Shown: in pieces, positions 36,058 through 46,869 of the stretch
How positions within the stretch are numbered: the first letter of the stretch is position 1
Layout of the letters: every line of letters begins with the position of its first letter
Source: Albula goreensis
Taxonomy: Eukaryota > Chordata > Actinopteri > Albuliformes > Albulidae
NCBI GenBank assembly: GCA_022829145.1
Contig: CM040746.1
Coordinates: 35,580,712 to 35,644,711 of the forward strand
Direction of reading: 5' to 3'
Length of the DNA: 64,000 nucleotides
Position numbers and translations under genes: made by a program
The notes under the pieces: model-generated
The model's input: the letters and a program-made list of their open reading frames with translations, nothing else
The model's database searches: none
Told to the model about the DNA's origin: nothing

Positions 36058-38764
36058 TATTTACCTACTGCAGCGCAATTTGAATACTCGTGTTGTCTGA
36101 AGTGACTGAGACACTCACACATTGCGATATATACTTCAAAATGTGGATCACGATAAAGATCAACTGAAATGCATTTGATGCGCTCGGAATTTGCCTTGGT
36201 GAGTTGTACATACAACACCCACACACAGACAAACCAATACATAATATATTGGACTTTCATAACAACACAGTGTACACAGTTTGATTGCAGATCTAAAGTA
36301 TATGCATTTTTGTCTGGTTTTTGGTTTTTGTCTGATAACAAAAACAAGTATTTTTGGAACTGCTTCATTTTTTTTTTTTTTTTCAACAATGAACCGGGTG
36401 TAAGTCATGCAGTATCTGAATTTTTCCTGGAATATGTTCTTGACTAGCAGTGGTGATATTTTCTGAAACATTTTCGTTTTTAAGTTGCAGAAGAAAAGTC
36501 ATGAGACATAAGAGAATATTTAAATCACACAGCACAATCTATTGTCTGGTCGTCTTCTAATGCCTTGAACACTGTTCACACTCTATTCACAAGTGAATAT
36601 AGACTTTTGAAATGGGCCACAAGAGAAGAATCTTGACGTCTGCATGAGAATGGCAAACACTTCTGTAGGAGCAGAGTTCCCCTGTAAGGAGGCGATGGAG
36701 ACATTTTTTACAGCCAGAAAGATGACATGCACAGTGTTAGACCCTGCTCAATGTGCAGCTGAAGTAGCCATTATATCTCCATTGTTCTGCATCTGTTGGT
36801 GGTATATTCTTGGGAAAAGACTTCATCCCTATCTTCACAGCACAGCTGATACTCTGGTCAGCTCTGAGGCCCAGCTTTGTTGTGGAAGTTGTTGCTGCTT
36901 CTCTCAGTGTCACTGGGGAGAGAGGCTTAGCAATGGTGTGTATAGCATTATATATGGCATTAGTAAACTTAGCTGCAGTATATATGTTGCAGCTTGTTTT
37001 CTTTCCAAGCGTCTTCATTCTGAATCCTTCAGTGTATAAAAGGCAACAGTACAACAGTAATTAAAAAAGAAAGATAGACCGTGTGAGTCATGCCACAAGA
37101 AGCATTGTTGTTGAAGATGGTCAGTGTGGTGGAAATGTAGTCCGTTCCTAAAGTGTATAGCCAAAAAATAAATAAATAAAACCCTCAGAAAATTATAAAA
37201 TGAATGGCCAGAGAGTTTCTAGTTCTGCTAATACATTCAGTGAGTGATGTAGCCCATGGCCTCTGGGATTGCATTTTGGTCATAATGAACATAGAACTGA
37301 CTGTGACCTGTGGCCTGACAGGGTAGTGCTAGCATGGAGGAAGAGCAGTGTTTTTATTTTATTTTATTTTTTTCAGACACTGCCACACATACAAAGCAAT
37401 AATAATAAACAACAAATGTGCACATGTGTGAGGCTTTGCTTATTCAGAAACCAACCCTTCAGGATGGATACCCACCTGTCTTATCTTTGCTTCACTTTGA
37501 TACGATTTCCTTGATCTAAGAATGATGCTACAAAGTCCTTTAGAAAATATTAAATGAACATATCAGACCTTTTTTGTGTTTGGCCACAGCTATAACTATA
37601 AAGCAATATCTAAATTAAAACCTCATAAATTCAAATGATAGCATTGAGAAGGTCACAGAGCACGATTTTAGTTGGAGATGCTTGAAGATTGGCATAAGCC
37701 TTTGATCAAACCTAGTTTGATCGCTTCACATTCACTCCATTATTTATGACGCTTGGTAAACTAATTTCTTTTACTAAAGCACAATTGCTGTTCCTTTCAA
37801 GTTGTATCTAAAATAACTTCCATTGTGTCTTTGAAATCCAACCTCCTTTGTGAAGAGCTCTGTATGTGAAATAATTAAATGAACTGAGTCAGAAGTGGAT
37901 GCAAAGCTTTCAAGATCATCTTTACTGCTTGAGACAAACAGTATACTATCAAAATACTTTCTATGAAGTAATTTTCACAAAAAAAAAAAATAAATAAATA
38001 ATTACAATTTTATATGTCTGTTTTGACCATTATCAATAGATATATGTATAAAAAAACACTCTTTATAAGTACAGAATCCCCTTTCCATATCCACAAATGT
38101 TTTTTTTTTCTTTTTTTTTTTTCCAGCTGTCTTTCTCTGTCCCCAGAGGTGTATTTATAATGCTTTGTATCCCAGGAGGACTAGGTTGTCAGCCGTTTAA
38201 AATAAGAGCACTAAGTGACTGGTTTCCTCCATCTGTCTGTGTCACTCCATCAGGTCTGCATATGTTTAGAGGTTAAACAAACTATCCCCAGGGTCGGTCT
38301 CCAGTGCCAGCACTCGCTGTCGGCCAAAGTCAAACAGGTGTAACCTCATCCCTAATATTTGTCCATTGGATATTGTGGCTACATTTTTGCTGTTTTAGGG
38401 GCTTAGAAATAACAAAAGGAAAATATATGAGGGGAAAATGATATGAACAGTAACTAATAACTAAATGGTGCATTTGATTTCTGCTAATGCTTCTGTTTTT
38501 AATTTGTTACATATAATCCATATATATACAATGGAGCAGGTGTGGAAAGGATGGTGACTCAGTCATTGCACTCTGGACTTGCAAAATGAATCTGAATAAG
38601 GTAGCTAGAACACAGTTAAAAATAATGGTAGTTGAGAGTAGAAGTTATATCAGAATTAAGCAGACAGATTTGTAAAACAGAGATATGCTTTTCTTGTTGC
38701 ATATTTATTTATTTTTTTACACAGGTTTTAAGTGAACATAAAGGAAAGGGATGTTTCTTGTGCA

Positions 38765-38765
<1 letters not shown>
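36058..38765. other. non-coding sequence, no gene seen
   Basis: Contains poly-T/A tracts (36369-36383, 37980-37990, 38100-38122). Overlapping frames of up to 131 codons on both strands around 36644-37064 show no domains and mirror each other, which argues for chance. Confidence 0.6.
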
Positions 38766-38856
<91 letters not shown>

Positions 38857-38880
38857 AGTGTGTGTGTGTGTGTGTGTGTT
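38766..38880. repeat. (GT)n microsatellite
   Basis: A GT array of over 110 bp with one GAGAGTG interruption near 38853-38860. It is one of the longest uninterrupted GT tracts in the window. Confidence 0.97.
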
Positions 38881-39059
38881 ATTTTATCTTTAAACATGGC
38901 GTACAGCTGTAACCATGGCAAAGGGGCATATGCCCTGAGCTTCATCAAGGGCATACTTTAAAATGATTACTTCCAGTGCTAGGATGTGAGTGCAGTGTAA
39001 GAACAGCACTGATATAGCACATGTGCCACTGGAAGCAAGGCTCTGCCACTGGAAGTTAA

Positions 39060-39060
<1 letters not shown>

Positions 39061-39102
<42 letters not shown>

Positions 39103-39108
39103 GTAGTA
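39061..39108. repeat. (TTA)n microsatellite
   Basis: TTA triplets ending in TAGTAGTA. It lies just before a second and much larger trinucleotide array. Confidence 0.95.
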
Positions 39109-39136
39109 AGGCTTACGCTCATACACCACTATGTCA

Positions 39137-39137
39137 A

Positions 39138-39180
<43 letters not shown>

Positions 39181-39676
39181 GTAGTAGTAGTAGTAGTAGT
39201 AGTTGTAGTAGTAGTAATTGTAGCAGTAGTAGTAGTTAGTAGCTGCAGATGTAGTAGTAGTAGTTGTAGTTGTAGTTGTAGTAGTAGTAGTAGTTGTAGT
39301 AGTAGTAGTAGTAGTAGTAGTTGTAGCTGCAGTTGTAGTAGTAGTAGTTGTAGTTGTAGTTGTAGTAGTAGTAGTAGTTGTAGTAGTAGTAGTAGTTGTA
39401 GTAGTAGTAGTAGTAGTAGTAGTAGTTGTAGCTGCAGATGTAGTTGTAGTAGTAGTTGTAGTAGTTGTAGTAGCTGTAGCTGCAGATGTAGTAGTAGTAG
39501 TTGTAGTTGTAGTTGTAGTTGTAGTTGTAGTAGTAGTAGTTGTAGTAGTAGATGTAGTAGTAGTAGTAGCGTAGCTGCAGTTGTAGTAGTAGTAGTAGTT
39601 GTAGTATAGTAGTAGTAGTAGTTGTAGCTGCAGATGTAGTAGTAGTAGTAGCAGCAGTAGATGTAGTAGTAGTATT
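39137..39676. repeat. large compound (TTA)n-(TAG)n array with TTG and CTGCAG variants
   Basis: The array starts as pure ATT and switches to TAG triplets. For about 500 bases it then alternates blocks of (TAG)n, (TTGTAG)n and GTAGCTGCAG(A/T)TGTAG. The variant blocks recur in the same order several times, giving a higher-order repeat inside a trinucleotide array. The 191-codon minus-strand Leu/Gln/Thr-rich frame across it is an artefact. Confidence 0.95.
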
Positions 39677-40309
39677 GAAAAGACTTCAAGGAAGCCAATG
39701 GCAAAGTCTCAGAATTCTATATCCATGCACTGAGCTATGTGGAGAAAGTTACTTGGTTTAAATCTTGTTTGTAATTGTTGTTCTGGGTAATATTACCAGT
39801 TTGTGGGATGAATAATTTCACAAATTCAAATTACATTTGTTCAGTGTATTGCTTTGCATTGAGGGGGACATGAATAGGACAAACGTTTTATCACGGTATT
39901 TGGATAAACCTATCTGAATATTGTGGATAAAATAAAAATGTTTAATTTATTCATGGGTAATCTGCCTAGAGTAATTTCTGTAAATATATAATAGGTTTTG
40001 AGGTAATAGTTATGTATAGTTAAGCTATTTGCAATCAAATAATATATGTTAAGGATAACATGGGGAAAAAGAAAGAGAGTTTCATACCATTATCTTGCAT
40101 ATGTATGTGTGTATGTATGTATGTACATATGTACATATGCAATAATTTATTTAGTTATTGGTGGGATGCCATCACTGTTCCATATAGTTATATATTTATG
40201 TATTTAAACAGTTTATAGGTGCCTAGGACATCCCACACTCATTCTCAGAAAAGTTACCACTGAATTCCCAAAACCAATCAATTTCAGCAAACAGAACTTT
40301 CCAAAATGC
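39677..40309. other. AT-rich non-coding sequence
   Basis: Nothing gene-like. A short (ATGT)n tract with GTACATATGTACATATGC palindromic words lies at about 40098-40140. Confidence 0.6.
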
Positions 40310-40425
40310 GTGATGTTATTCATGGTTGAGTGGGCAGGTCACTCCCCTTCTTGCTTTTGCATATTTCTCAGACTTGTGACGTTATTCATGGTTTACTGGT
40401 CAGGCCGCCTCCCCCGCTTGCTCAA
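40310..40425. repeat. diverged 66-bp tandem duplication
   Basis: GTGATGTTATTCATGGTTGA (40310) recurs as GTGACGTTATTCATGGTTTA (40376). Each is followed by TGG(G/T)CAGG(T/C) and a C-rich segment ending in CTTGC. Two units with moderate divergence. Confidence 0.8.
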
Positions 40426-41089
40426 ACAGCTGCTTGATGGTGACCCTTCTCCGAAAAATGTGCCTTTTCAAAACAAAGCAGTCTGCTCGCTGTCAATTTC
40501 ATCACCGCGCGTGACGAGTTCTGATGACCCCTTGTCCAGCCTTTGCTTGGGTCACATGAATATTGTATCATGGCGTTAGTTGGGCCCTGGCAGTTGGGTG
40601 CTGGGAAACTGAGGGTTTACTTTAGAATTCCGCTGGTAGCACAATCATTCCCTCAGAACCTCATACGAAAATGATCTGAGTGCTGTCAGTGATCTTATAT
40701 TATGTCTATCTCTGATCTGCTTCACAGGACAGACAGTTGCTGTGTTATTTTCCATGACTTTAGCAGGATAAAATCACTGACAACTGCCATTCCCCCAAAG
40801 GAGACATTCTGGTTAAATATCACAGAAAACTGCACCGTAATGTCCATGCCATGGCTTACCCTCACTATCATCATGATCATTGTTCCATGACGATATCAAT
40901 GACTGAAAGACATTGGTTGCTAAATAGTATTTCTTCAAGCATGTTTGCAATGACAGCCAGGTCTTATTTTTTACCTGTTTTCATCGTACTCAAAATCTAC
41001 TCACTCTTACCTCTCACCACACTTCCTGAATTGTCTCTGATCCTTCATGGACAGCTTGGTTACTGACCTCGGCTGTGTGAACTGTAGCG
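40426..41089. other. non-coding sequence, no gene seen
   Basis: Mixed composition. Short plus-strand frames occur but none has a domain. Confidence 0.55.
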
Positions 41090-41960
41090 TGTCACTATCC
41101 TTCAGATTGTCACTCTGCTCTTATTCATAGACGGAAAAAGCTAATTTATCAGCTCACCAGAACTTTACTGCCTGCGATGAAGCTAAACTAATTTAATTGG
41201 AGCAGTTCAAAAGGTCCACCCATCTGACACTGTCCTTTATGAGGTCATCTCTCTGAGTCTCAGAGCTTTGGCATTCTTTATTGTCTCCAGCCTTCCATTA
41301 GATTACTTTTTATAACAAAAAAAGCATAGAAAAGAGAAGCAGGACTCTTCACACTTTTTCAGACACCACTTTTTTTCCCCTTTTTTTTTTTTTTCTTCAA
41401 GGACATTCTTCCTACTGCCAAGAACTGTCAAAAGGGAACATCTCCGTGTAAAGAGGTGAGAGGACGCCAATTAGAAGGCCAGCGCTGGCCAGGACAGCCA
41501 GTGGCACAGCTTGCCACAGGAAGTGGGATGCCTAGACTTCCTGCTTGGGGTCACAGCTGTTTGTGGAGAGACTGATGCTGCCAACCAAAGCGTGAAGCAT
41601 TTAGCGTTGAACGGGGCCAGCCCCCCCCCCACCTTACCCCCTCTCCCCCCCTCATCTAAATTGCAAACAACTCCTGTCTCAATGTCACAAATGCATTTGC
41701 ATTGTCTTACGGTGTCTACCTTGAGCCGAAGCAGCTGGGTGAGTGCAGAGGAGGAGTGTGAATGTCACCAGCACTGCCCTTGCCCAAACTTTATGTGCGG
41801 GTGCTCTGCTGAATTGACACTGATACAGAGCTGCACTGGAAATTATCTTAGCAGTGCACTGTTTACTGTGCCGCAGCCGTCAATCAGCATGCAGGACGGA
41901 GAGGTAAGGAGACAGCTTCCGGATTGACTTGACAAATTGATTCCACCTTTCCAATGGACG
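41090..41960. other. candidate conserved non-coding block with a 138-codon open frame
   Basis: Apart from poly-T at about 41373-41394 and the C-rich tract at 41621-41652, this is complex sequence. A plus-strand frame at 41511-41927 encodes a Cys-rich stretch (ECECHQHCPCPNFMCGC) and then passes a donor-like GAG/GTAAGGAG near 41904. It is the longest non-repeat plus-strand frame in the window. No acceptor, signal peptide or family match was found, so I rate coding as unlikely and an enhancer-like block as the better guess. Confidence 0.35.
41621..41652 (-). other. G-quadruplex-prone C-rich tract (minus strand G-rich)
   Basis: C11, CCCCC and CCCCCCC runs are separated by ACCTTA and TCT. The minus strand offers at least four runs of three or more G, because the C11 run can supply two. 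Confidence 0.65.
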
Positions 41961-42537
41961 AGACTGAAATGGTTATACAAAATTACTTGGCGAATTAGCC
42001 ATGCTTGTACTGATAAGTCTACTGAACCAATCGCTCATTGTGTTGTTATTACATATTTGTGCAATATATGATGCAATACAAAACTAATGCAAGCAACTAA
42101 TGCACTGCTTACATTTAAAAATGAGTGATCACCCTGTAATATCGGGGTCACACTAATATAAATGTACTGCTAATAAAAGCCACAATAGTGACCTTGCAGC
42201 TTAAATTGCCTGCATTTTGTCACTGCATTGTTCCATAGTGAATCAACACAAATTATTCCATACAGTCAGTGCACACATTTATATAGTCAGTATAATCATC
42301 TTTTTGACTGGATGTTGCATTCCTTTGTCAAGGTTGTGAGTACTTAAAATTGCATACCATGTGCATCGTAAAGCCTACATTTGAATATAATGTGCTTCCT
42401 TTTTTTTTTTTTTTTATCACCTGCGTCTCGCCATTTCCAATACGGATTGGTTGACTAGCCAAACAGAAAGGTTTTTGATTGACACTCTTGTTTCTCAGAT
42501 GTGACAATGCTCATGTTGTATTCCCTTTTGGAATGAC
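41961..42537. other. AT-rich non-coding sequence
   Basis: Poly-T at about 42401-42415. No gene or transposon seen. Confidence 0.6.
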
Positions 42538-43110
42538 TGTTAGGACTGTGAGGAATGGCTGAGTCTATTTTTGCTTTTTGTTTTTACTTCCGTGTTTCCC
42601 CCACTTTTTGTGTCATGTGCTTGTGTTTACGGTTCCCTCATGTGTTCCCTGCTCGAATGTTTTATTGGTCGATTGTCTGATTGTTAATTGTCTGATTACC
42701 TGCCCTGTTTCACTTGCCAGTTTTCACACCTGTTCCCTGTTTAGTCCTTGTTAGTTTTGTATTTAAACTCCTTGTGTTTCTGTCTCCATTGCCAGTTTGT
42801 TTCAGTATTTTACCTGTCTTGCAACCAGCTTTTTTTTTTTGGGAAATAAACTAAAAACTTGCCTGCATTTTCAACCTGTCTTTTGCATTCTGTCTTTGTC
42901 TGATTGCTGTGTCTTCTGGATATCGATCATTCGCCTGTGTGCCTGTCTCTGCCTTTTGGATCTCCCTTTTGTACTTTTGCTGTGTCTCCCTGGTTTTGAC
43001 CTCTGTCTGTACTCGACTCCGTTTCTTGGATTGTGTTTTTTGAAATTGACTTTCAATAAACAGTCGTTAACACCATGTCTGCATTTGAGTACCTGTCTGA
43101 GCCCGGACAG
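42538..43110 (+). mobile_element. possible solo LTR of a Gypsy-type retrotransposon
   Basis: The block starts TGTTAGGACTG and is T-rich with many CTGT/CCTG words. It has a TATA-like TATTTAAAC (about 42760-42768) and AATAAA signals near 42845 and 43056. The downstream part, with CATGTCTGCATTTGAGTACC near 43073-43092, resembles from memory the ends of fish Gypsy LTRs, which often read 'aataaac..gtctgcatttgggtcc'. No second LTR, primer-binding site, gag or pol was found, so it would be a solo LTR. The exact boundaries are not fixed by a target duplication. Confidence 0.45.
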
Positions 43111-43479
43111 AGTGCAACTTCAGGACAGCCCAGGATGACCAAAGAGCAAACTGTGATGTGTTTATAAAAAAAGAAAAAAAAACTTTCTGTGGTCTTTAGT
43201 GTAGAGCCAAATTTTTGTTAATTTATGTGTATGAGAAATGTAAGGCAGGTAAATGGGTTTTTTTGCAATTTTTCTGTGAACTTTCTTGTACCGGCAAGTT
43301 AAATGACAAGATTTATTTTTCTTCATGCCACAAAAAGTAACTGAAGAACATAAATGTTTCTGAAAACCAACCAGGTATCATTTTTAAAGGCTTGATTTTA
43401 ATGAAAAAAGAAAGCAATTTAAATTCAATTTTGTGATTTTACACCTGGATGCTGATCTTTGAGAACTTCATACTTCTTC
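43111..43479. other. AT-rich non-coding sequence
   Basis: No features seen besides short A/T runs. Confidence 0.6.
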
Positions 43480-43810
43480 ATACTTTTTTTCCCAAAAGGC
43501 ACTTTTGGAAAATTCTTTGCTCCTCTCCATCCGGAGGGCATGGACGTCTGTGCCCATAGTGAATAAATTATCCATGCTTCCAGGACGTCTGGCACGGACA
43601 GGGATGTGCGATCGGCTCCTGCTGTGAGCAGCTGTCTGTGTGCGCACCTGCCCCAACCCAATTACACCCGGCACACCGCGGTCACACCGCTGCCACCCAG
43701 CCAAATCCATTAATCTCCATTCCTGAGTATCCCATAATGCCATAGGCAGGCTGCTCACGCTGCAAGCCGACTCCTTTGGCCTGACTCTTCCGAAGGCCAC
43801 GGAGCTCATT
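43480..43810. other. candidate conserved non-coding element
   Basis: A homopolymer-free, CpG-containing block with a bicoid-type TAATCT core at 43711-43716 next to CCAAATCC. Two overlapping minus-strand frames (43425-43661 and 43468-43809, 113 codons) cross it without domains. It stands out sharply from the AT-rich sequence just upstream. Confidence 0.38.
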
Positions 43811-43849
43811 CATCATTCATTCATCTCTCAGCGCCTGTCTTGGGCCTTA

Positions 43850-44110
43850 CCACCTGTCCTTACACCCTCTCTCCGGTCCCAGCCTAACCATCGTATTTAC
43901 GCCTTCAGGTTCTGACCATTCTTCCTCTTAGGATCTGAACCACCTTCTCCCTGGGCCCAGACTAACCATCATAAGTAGGTGTTCAGGTTCTGACCTCTTC
44001 CTCTTAGGAGCATGACCACCCTCTCTCAGGTCCCAGACCAACCATTGTACATGAGGATCTGGCCACTGTTCCTCTTATGTACCTTGACCACCTTACCTGT
44101 TATCAGGTCA
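43850..44110. repeat. degenerate 75-79 bp minisatellite
   Basis: GG(T/C)CCAG..(T/A)AACCAT words begin at 43875, 43954 and 44029. Each is followed by TTCAGGTTCTGACC(A)..TTCCTCTTAGGA and a GACCACC segment. Weaker echoes (CCTGACC, CCTCTTA, CTTCACCACC) continue to about 44640, which suggests an older, larger array that has decayed. Confidence 0.7.
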
Positions 44111-44929
44111 TCAAGCCTGCTTGCTTTAGCCTGAACAACAGCGTTTGTTTACAGACCTGAGCACTCTACATATTAATAGCTTCACAACCCTGCCTATTAA
44201 AGCTCCAGTAAATTTTTTACCCTGTCACAGGCCTGACTGCGCTGTCTGTAGTCAGCCTAACCTGTTGTTAGGGGTTTGATTACTGCCTCTCTTATGCTTC
44301 TGACCCCTCTACCTCTTAACAGCTTAACCAATACTACCTGTCAAAGATGCAACAAACCACCTTCTGCTAGCCTTACCAAAGTATTTGTTCAGCTTCTCGT
44401 CACGTCCCCCGTTATGAGCCTGATAACCTTATCTGACTCAGGTAAAGGAAAAGTACAGCATTTCAGGGTATTTGTATTTCATAGCTTTATTGTTCTGTGT
44501 GTTTGCATGCATTCACTTAGCTTTGGGCAATAAAGTAGAAAGCTGACAGTTACAGGCCGGAGCATTCTGTCAGTTATAAGCTTCACCACCATGCCTGTTA
44601 AAGGCTAAATGATCCTTCCTTCTAAGTGTCTCTCAACTCATTTCATCGAGCCAATCATGTGGCTTAGAGTAGATGGCAAATCTTTTTGATTAGTTGAAGT
44701 CAGTGACAGAACATAACAGCTCCGCCCATTTCGGGGTCAATAAAGACTTACGAGTGGCACATAATCTCTCTCGCTCATCCTGCCTTGTTGGGGCCATCAC
44801 TGATCCATCTTCTCGCTTTTCACTGAAACGATTTCCACACTGATATCATGACTAGAGAGGAAAAAAACATGATCACATCACTGCAACAACCCCTGATTTT
44901 TTTTTTTTTTTTTTTTTTTTTTGGCCTCT
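44111..44929. other. decayed tandem-repeat flank and non-coding sequence
   Basis: Short CCTGACC/CCTCTTA/CTTAACC words persist at irregular spacing to about 44640. Poly-T lies at 44897-44922. No gene is recognised. Confidence 0.5.
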
Positions 44930-45430
44930 GTTCTCCGCAATGACTGTAACAGTCATTAAGCGGGAAGAAGTTAAGAAGTTGCGCATCGCGAGAAGGCCTT
45001 TGCTTTCTGATGGGCTGACAGTTCGTAATGAACACAATCCTCAGACAGCCAACCTAATGTTAATTTAGGTGCACCGCCTTAATCGGGGTCTGCATAACAA
45101 GGTCCCTGAGATACAGGATGGCAATCTTTTCTGTTCCGAGAGATTAAGGGAGGGTCAGGCTCTGCTGTATGGCTCAGCTGGGAGCAGAAACTCATTTGCT
45201 AAAATGAAGAGTATCTTGCAAGCATAAATCATGTCTTCTAATCCCTCCACTAATGCCACATAATGCAAATTTTGTACTGCGGGACTCCTGCTAAATGATC
45301 ATACAACAGAGACAATGAAGGAAGCTGTCAGCACACAATATTTACTCTTTTAGGCTGGTGATGAATAGGGAGTAATTTAATAGAATTCCAGCGTGCCATT
45401 CATTCACAGGTTTTTGCTGTGTATTCCATC
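44930..45430. other. candidate conserved non-coding element
   Basis: A repeat-free block with a perfect POU octamer ATGCAAAT at 45263-45270, several TAAT cores, and no coding frame of note. Among the CNE-like blocks in this window it is one of the longest without any low-complexity interruption. Confidence 0.4.
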
Positions 45431-46397
45431 TCGGCTTGCCTGTAGGGAAAACATAAAAATAAAAATACAATTCGTGGGGAAAACTAAATAATCACATCTG
45501 TTGAACTTAACAGATATGAATTGAATATACAGGAAATATATCTGCCAGTATGTTGTAAAAGGAGATGTAGATGGCTTTTCTGTTAAGGAAGCAGTTTATG
45601 GATAACTTTATTGTAAATGTTGAACCTTATTTGATACAATATTAAATATTGTGGTACAACAGGGTATTGGATTTTTTTTCTATTTTTTGGAAGGTATTTA
45701 TTTGTTAATTAATAAGGTGACATTTGAACATGCATTCATAGCAACTGCTGAGGGGTTCATTTACTCGTATTATTCGGAGCACACTGGTCTTGCTGTATAT
45801 GTTATGGCAGGTAGTGATCCTCAGTTTGGGGGTTCATAACATATTGACAGAATTATCGTGCTTTATTGTCCTTGCTATATCTCCAATGGGCCTGCCCTTG
45901 AGCCATTCTAAAAGCTATCCTCATGGCAACCGACCGGAAGGCTAATGGCAATGCACTATATCAGAATAAATGGGAGCAGGTCTGTCTGAACTTGAACTCG
46001 GATAACCCCTCCTGCAAGCTGGAATGCTAAAAGGTTCAGACCTCCACAGTGCAGGAGTGGGTCTGTAGAAAGCCTTATCAGGATCACCCACAACAACAGC
46101 CAGTCATCAGTGATCTGACCACGCTTATAATTACAAAACATACATTTCAGAGCAGAGTTCAGTGCAATTAATATTAAACAGCGGCAGCAAAAAAGTAATA
46201 TAAGCTTTAATTTGCCTAAAACATTCATGATTACCACTACAAATTGCTACAGTGTGTGGACATTCTATATATACTTTTTTTTGATATTTTAGTTCAAACC
46301 ATCTATAAGGAAAAGGAAAAGTAGATAAGACATCGAACAGATATTGTGTAATATCAAAATCCATATATGATCCTTATTCTAGCTTGTCGGGTGAATG
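45431..46397. other. AT-rich non-coding sequence, no gene seen
   Basis: No gene or repeat family recognised. Confidence 0.6.
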
Positions 46398-46439
<42 letters not shown>

Positions 46440-46440
46440 T
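46398..46440. repeat. (ATT)n microsatellite
   Basis: About 14 ATT triplets. Confidence 0.95.
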
Positions 46441-46850
46441 ATCCTTGTTTGAATTGTTCTTTGGGCTTTCACAGGCCGTCTGCATTTGTATTTCATGTAC
46501 GTCATAAGCGTTCCTTTTAATTATCCTGCCTCTCAGAAAGAGGTTAGGGACGTCGGGGGAGTGAGGCTCATTAAGCTGTGTTAACTGCCTGAACCCCCTG
46601 CTGTGTTACTGACATTTGTGCGCACCCCAGATCCACTCTGATCGCGAGGCCGGCAGTGATGTCACTCCCCCACTCATAAGGGAAGGGCTTGATCCAGCTT
46701 TCCCATCCGTCAGTGCAGTACCTGCAGACCCCTCCCAGGGCAGGGCGGGTGCTAATGAGAATCTGAGGGCTTTGCTTATCCACAGGTCACATGCCCCAAA
46801 GATCCACAAGGATGAGACTAAATGCTGATCTCCCTGCTACCAAAAGCCCC
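46441..46850. other. candidate conserved non-coding element with CRE-like sites
   Basis: A comparatively GC-rich, CpG-containing block. It carries a CRE-like TACGTCAT at 46498-46505 and another, TGATGTCA, at 46658-46665. Overlapping frames of 67-70 codons on both strands at 46571-46828 mirror each other and are likely chance. A CTCF-type motif follows immediately. Confidence 0.4.
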
Positions 46851-46852
46851 AA

Positions 46853-46866
46853 CCTGCAGGGGGCGC
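46853..46866 (+). promoter_or_regulatory. CTCF-type motif, forward
   Basis: CCTGCAGGGGGCGC matches 12 of 13 positions of the vertebrate CTCF core CCASYAGRKGGCR, with only the third base off. It lies at the edge of a CNE-like block. Occupancy is inference. Confidence 0.6.
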
Positions 46867-46869
46867 AAC

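Noticed and set aside
35907-36389. 160-codon minus-strand open frame, the second longest
   Set aside because: It runs through a poly-A/T tract (poly-Phe and poly-Lys) and across the inverted-repeat element, with no domain.
39129-39704. 191-codon Leu/Gln/Thr-rich minus-strand frame
   Set aside because: It is the trinucleotide array read in one phase.
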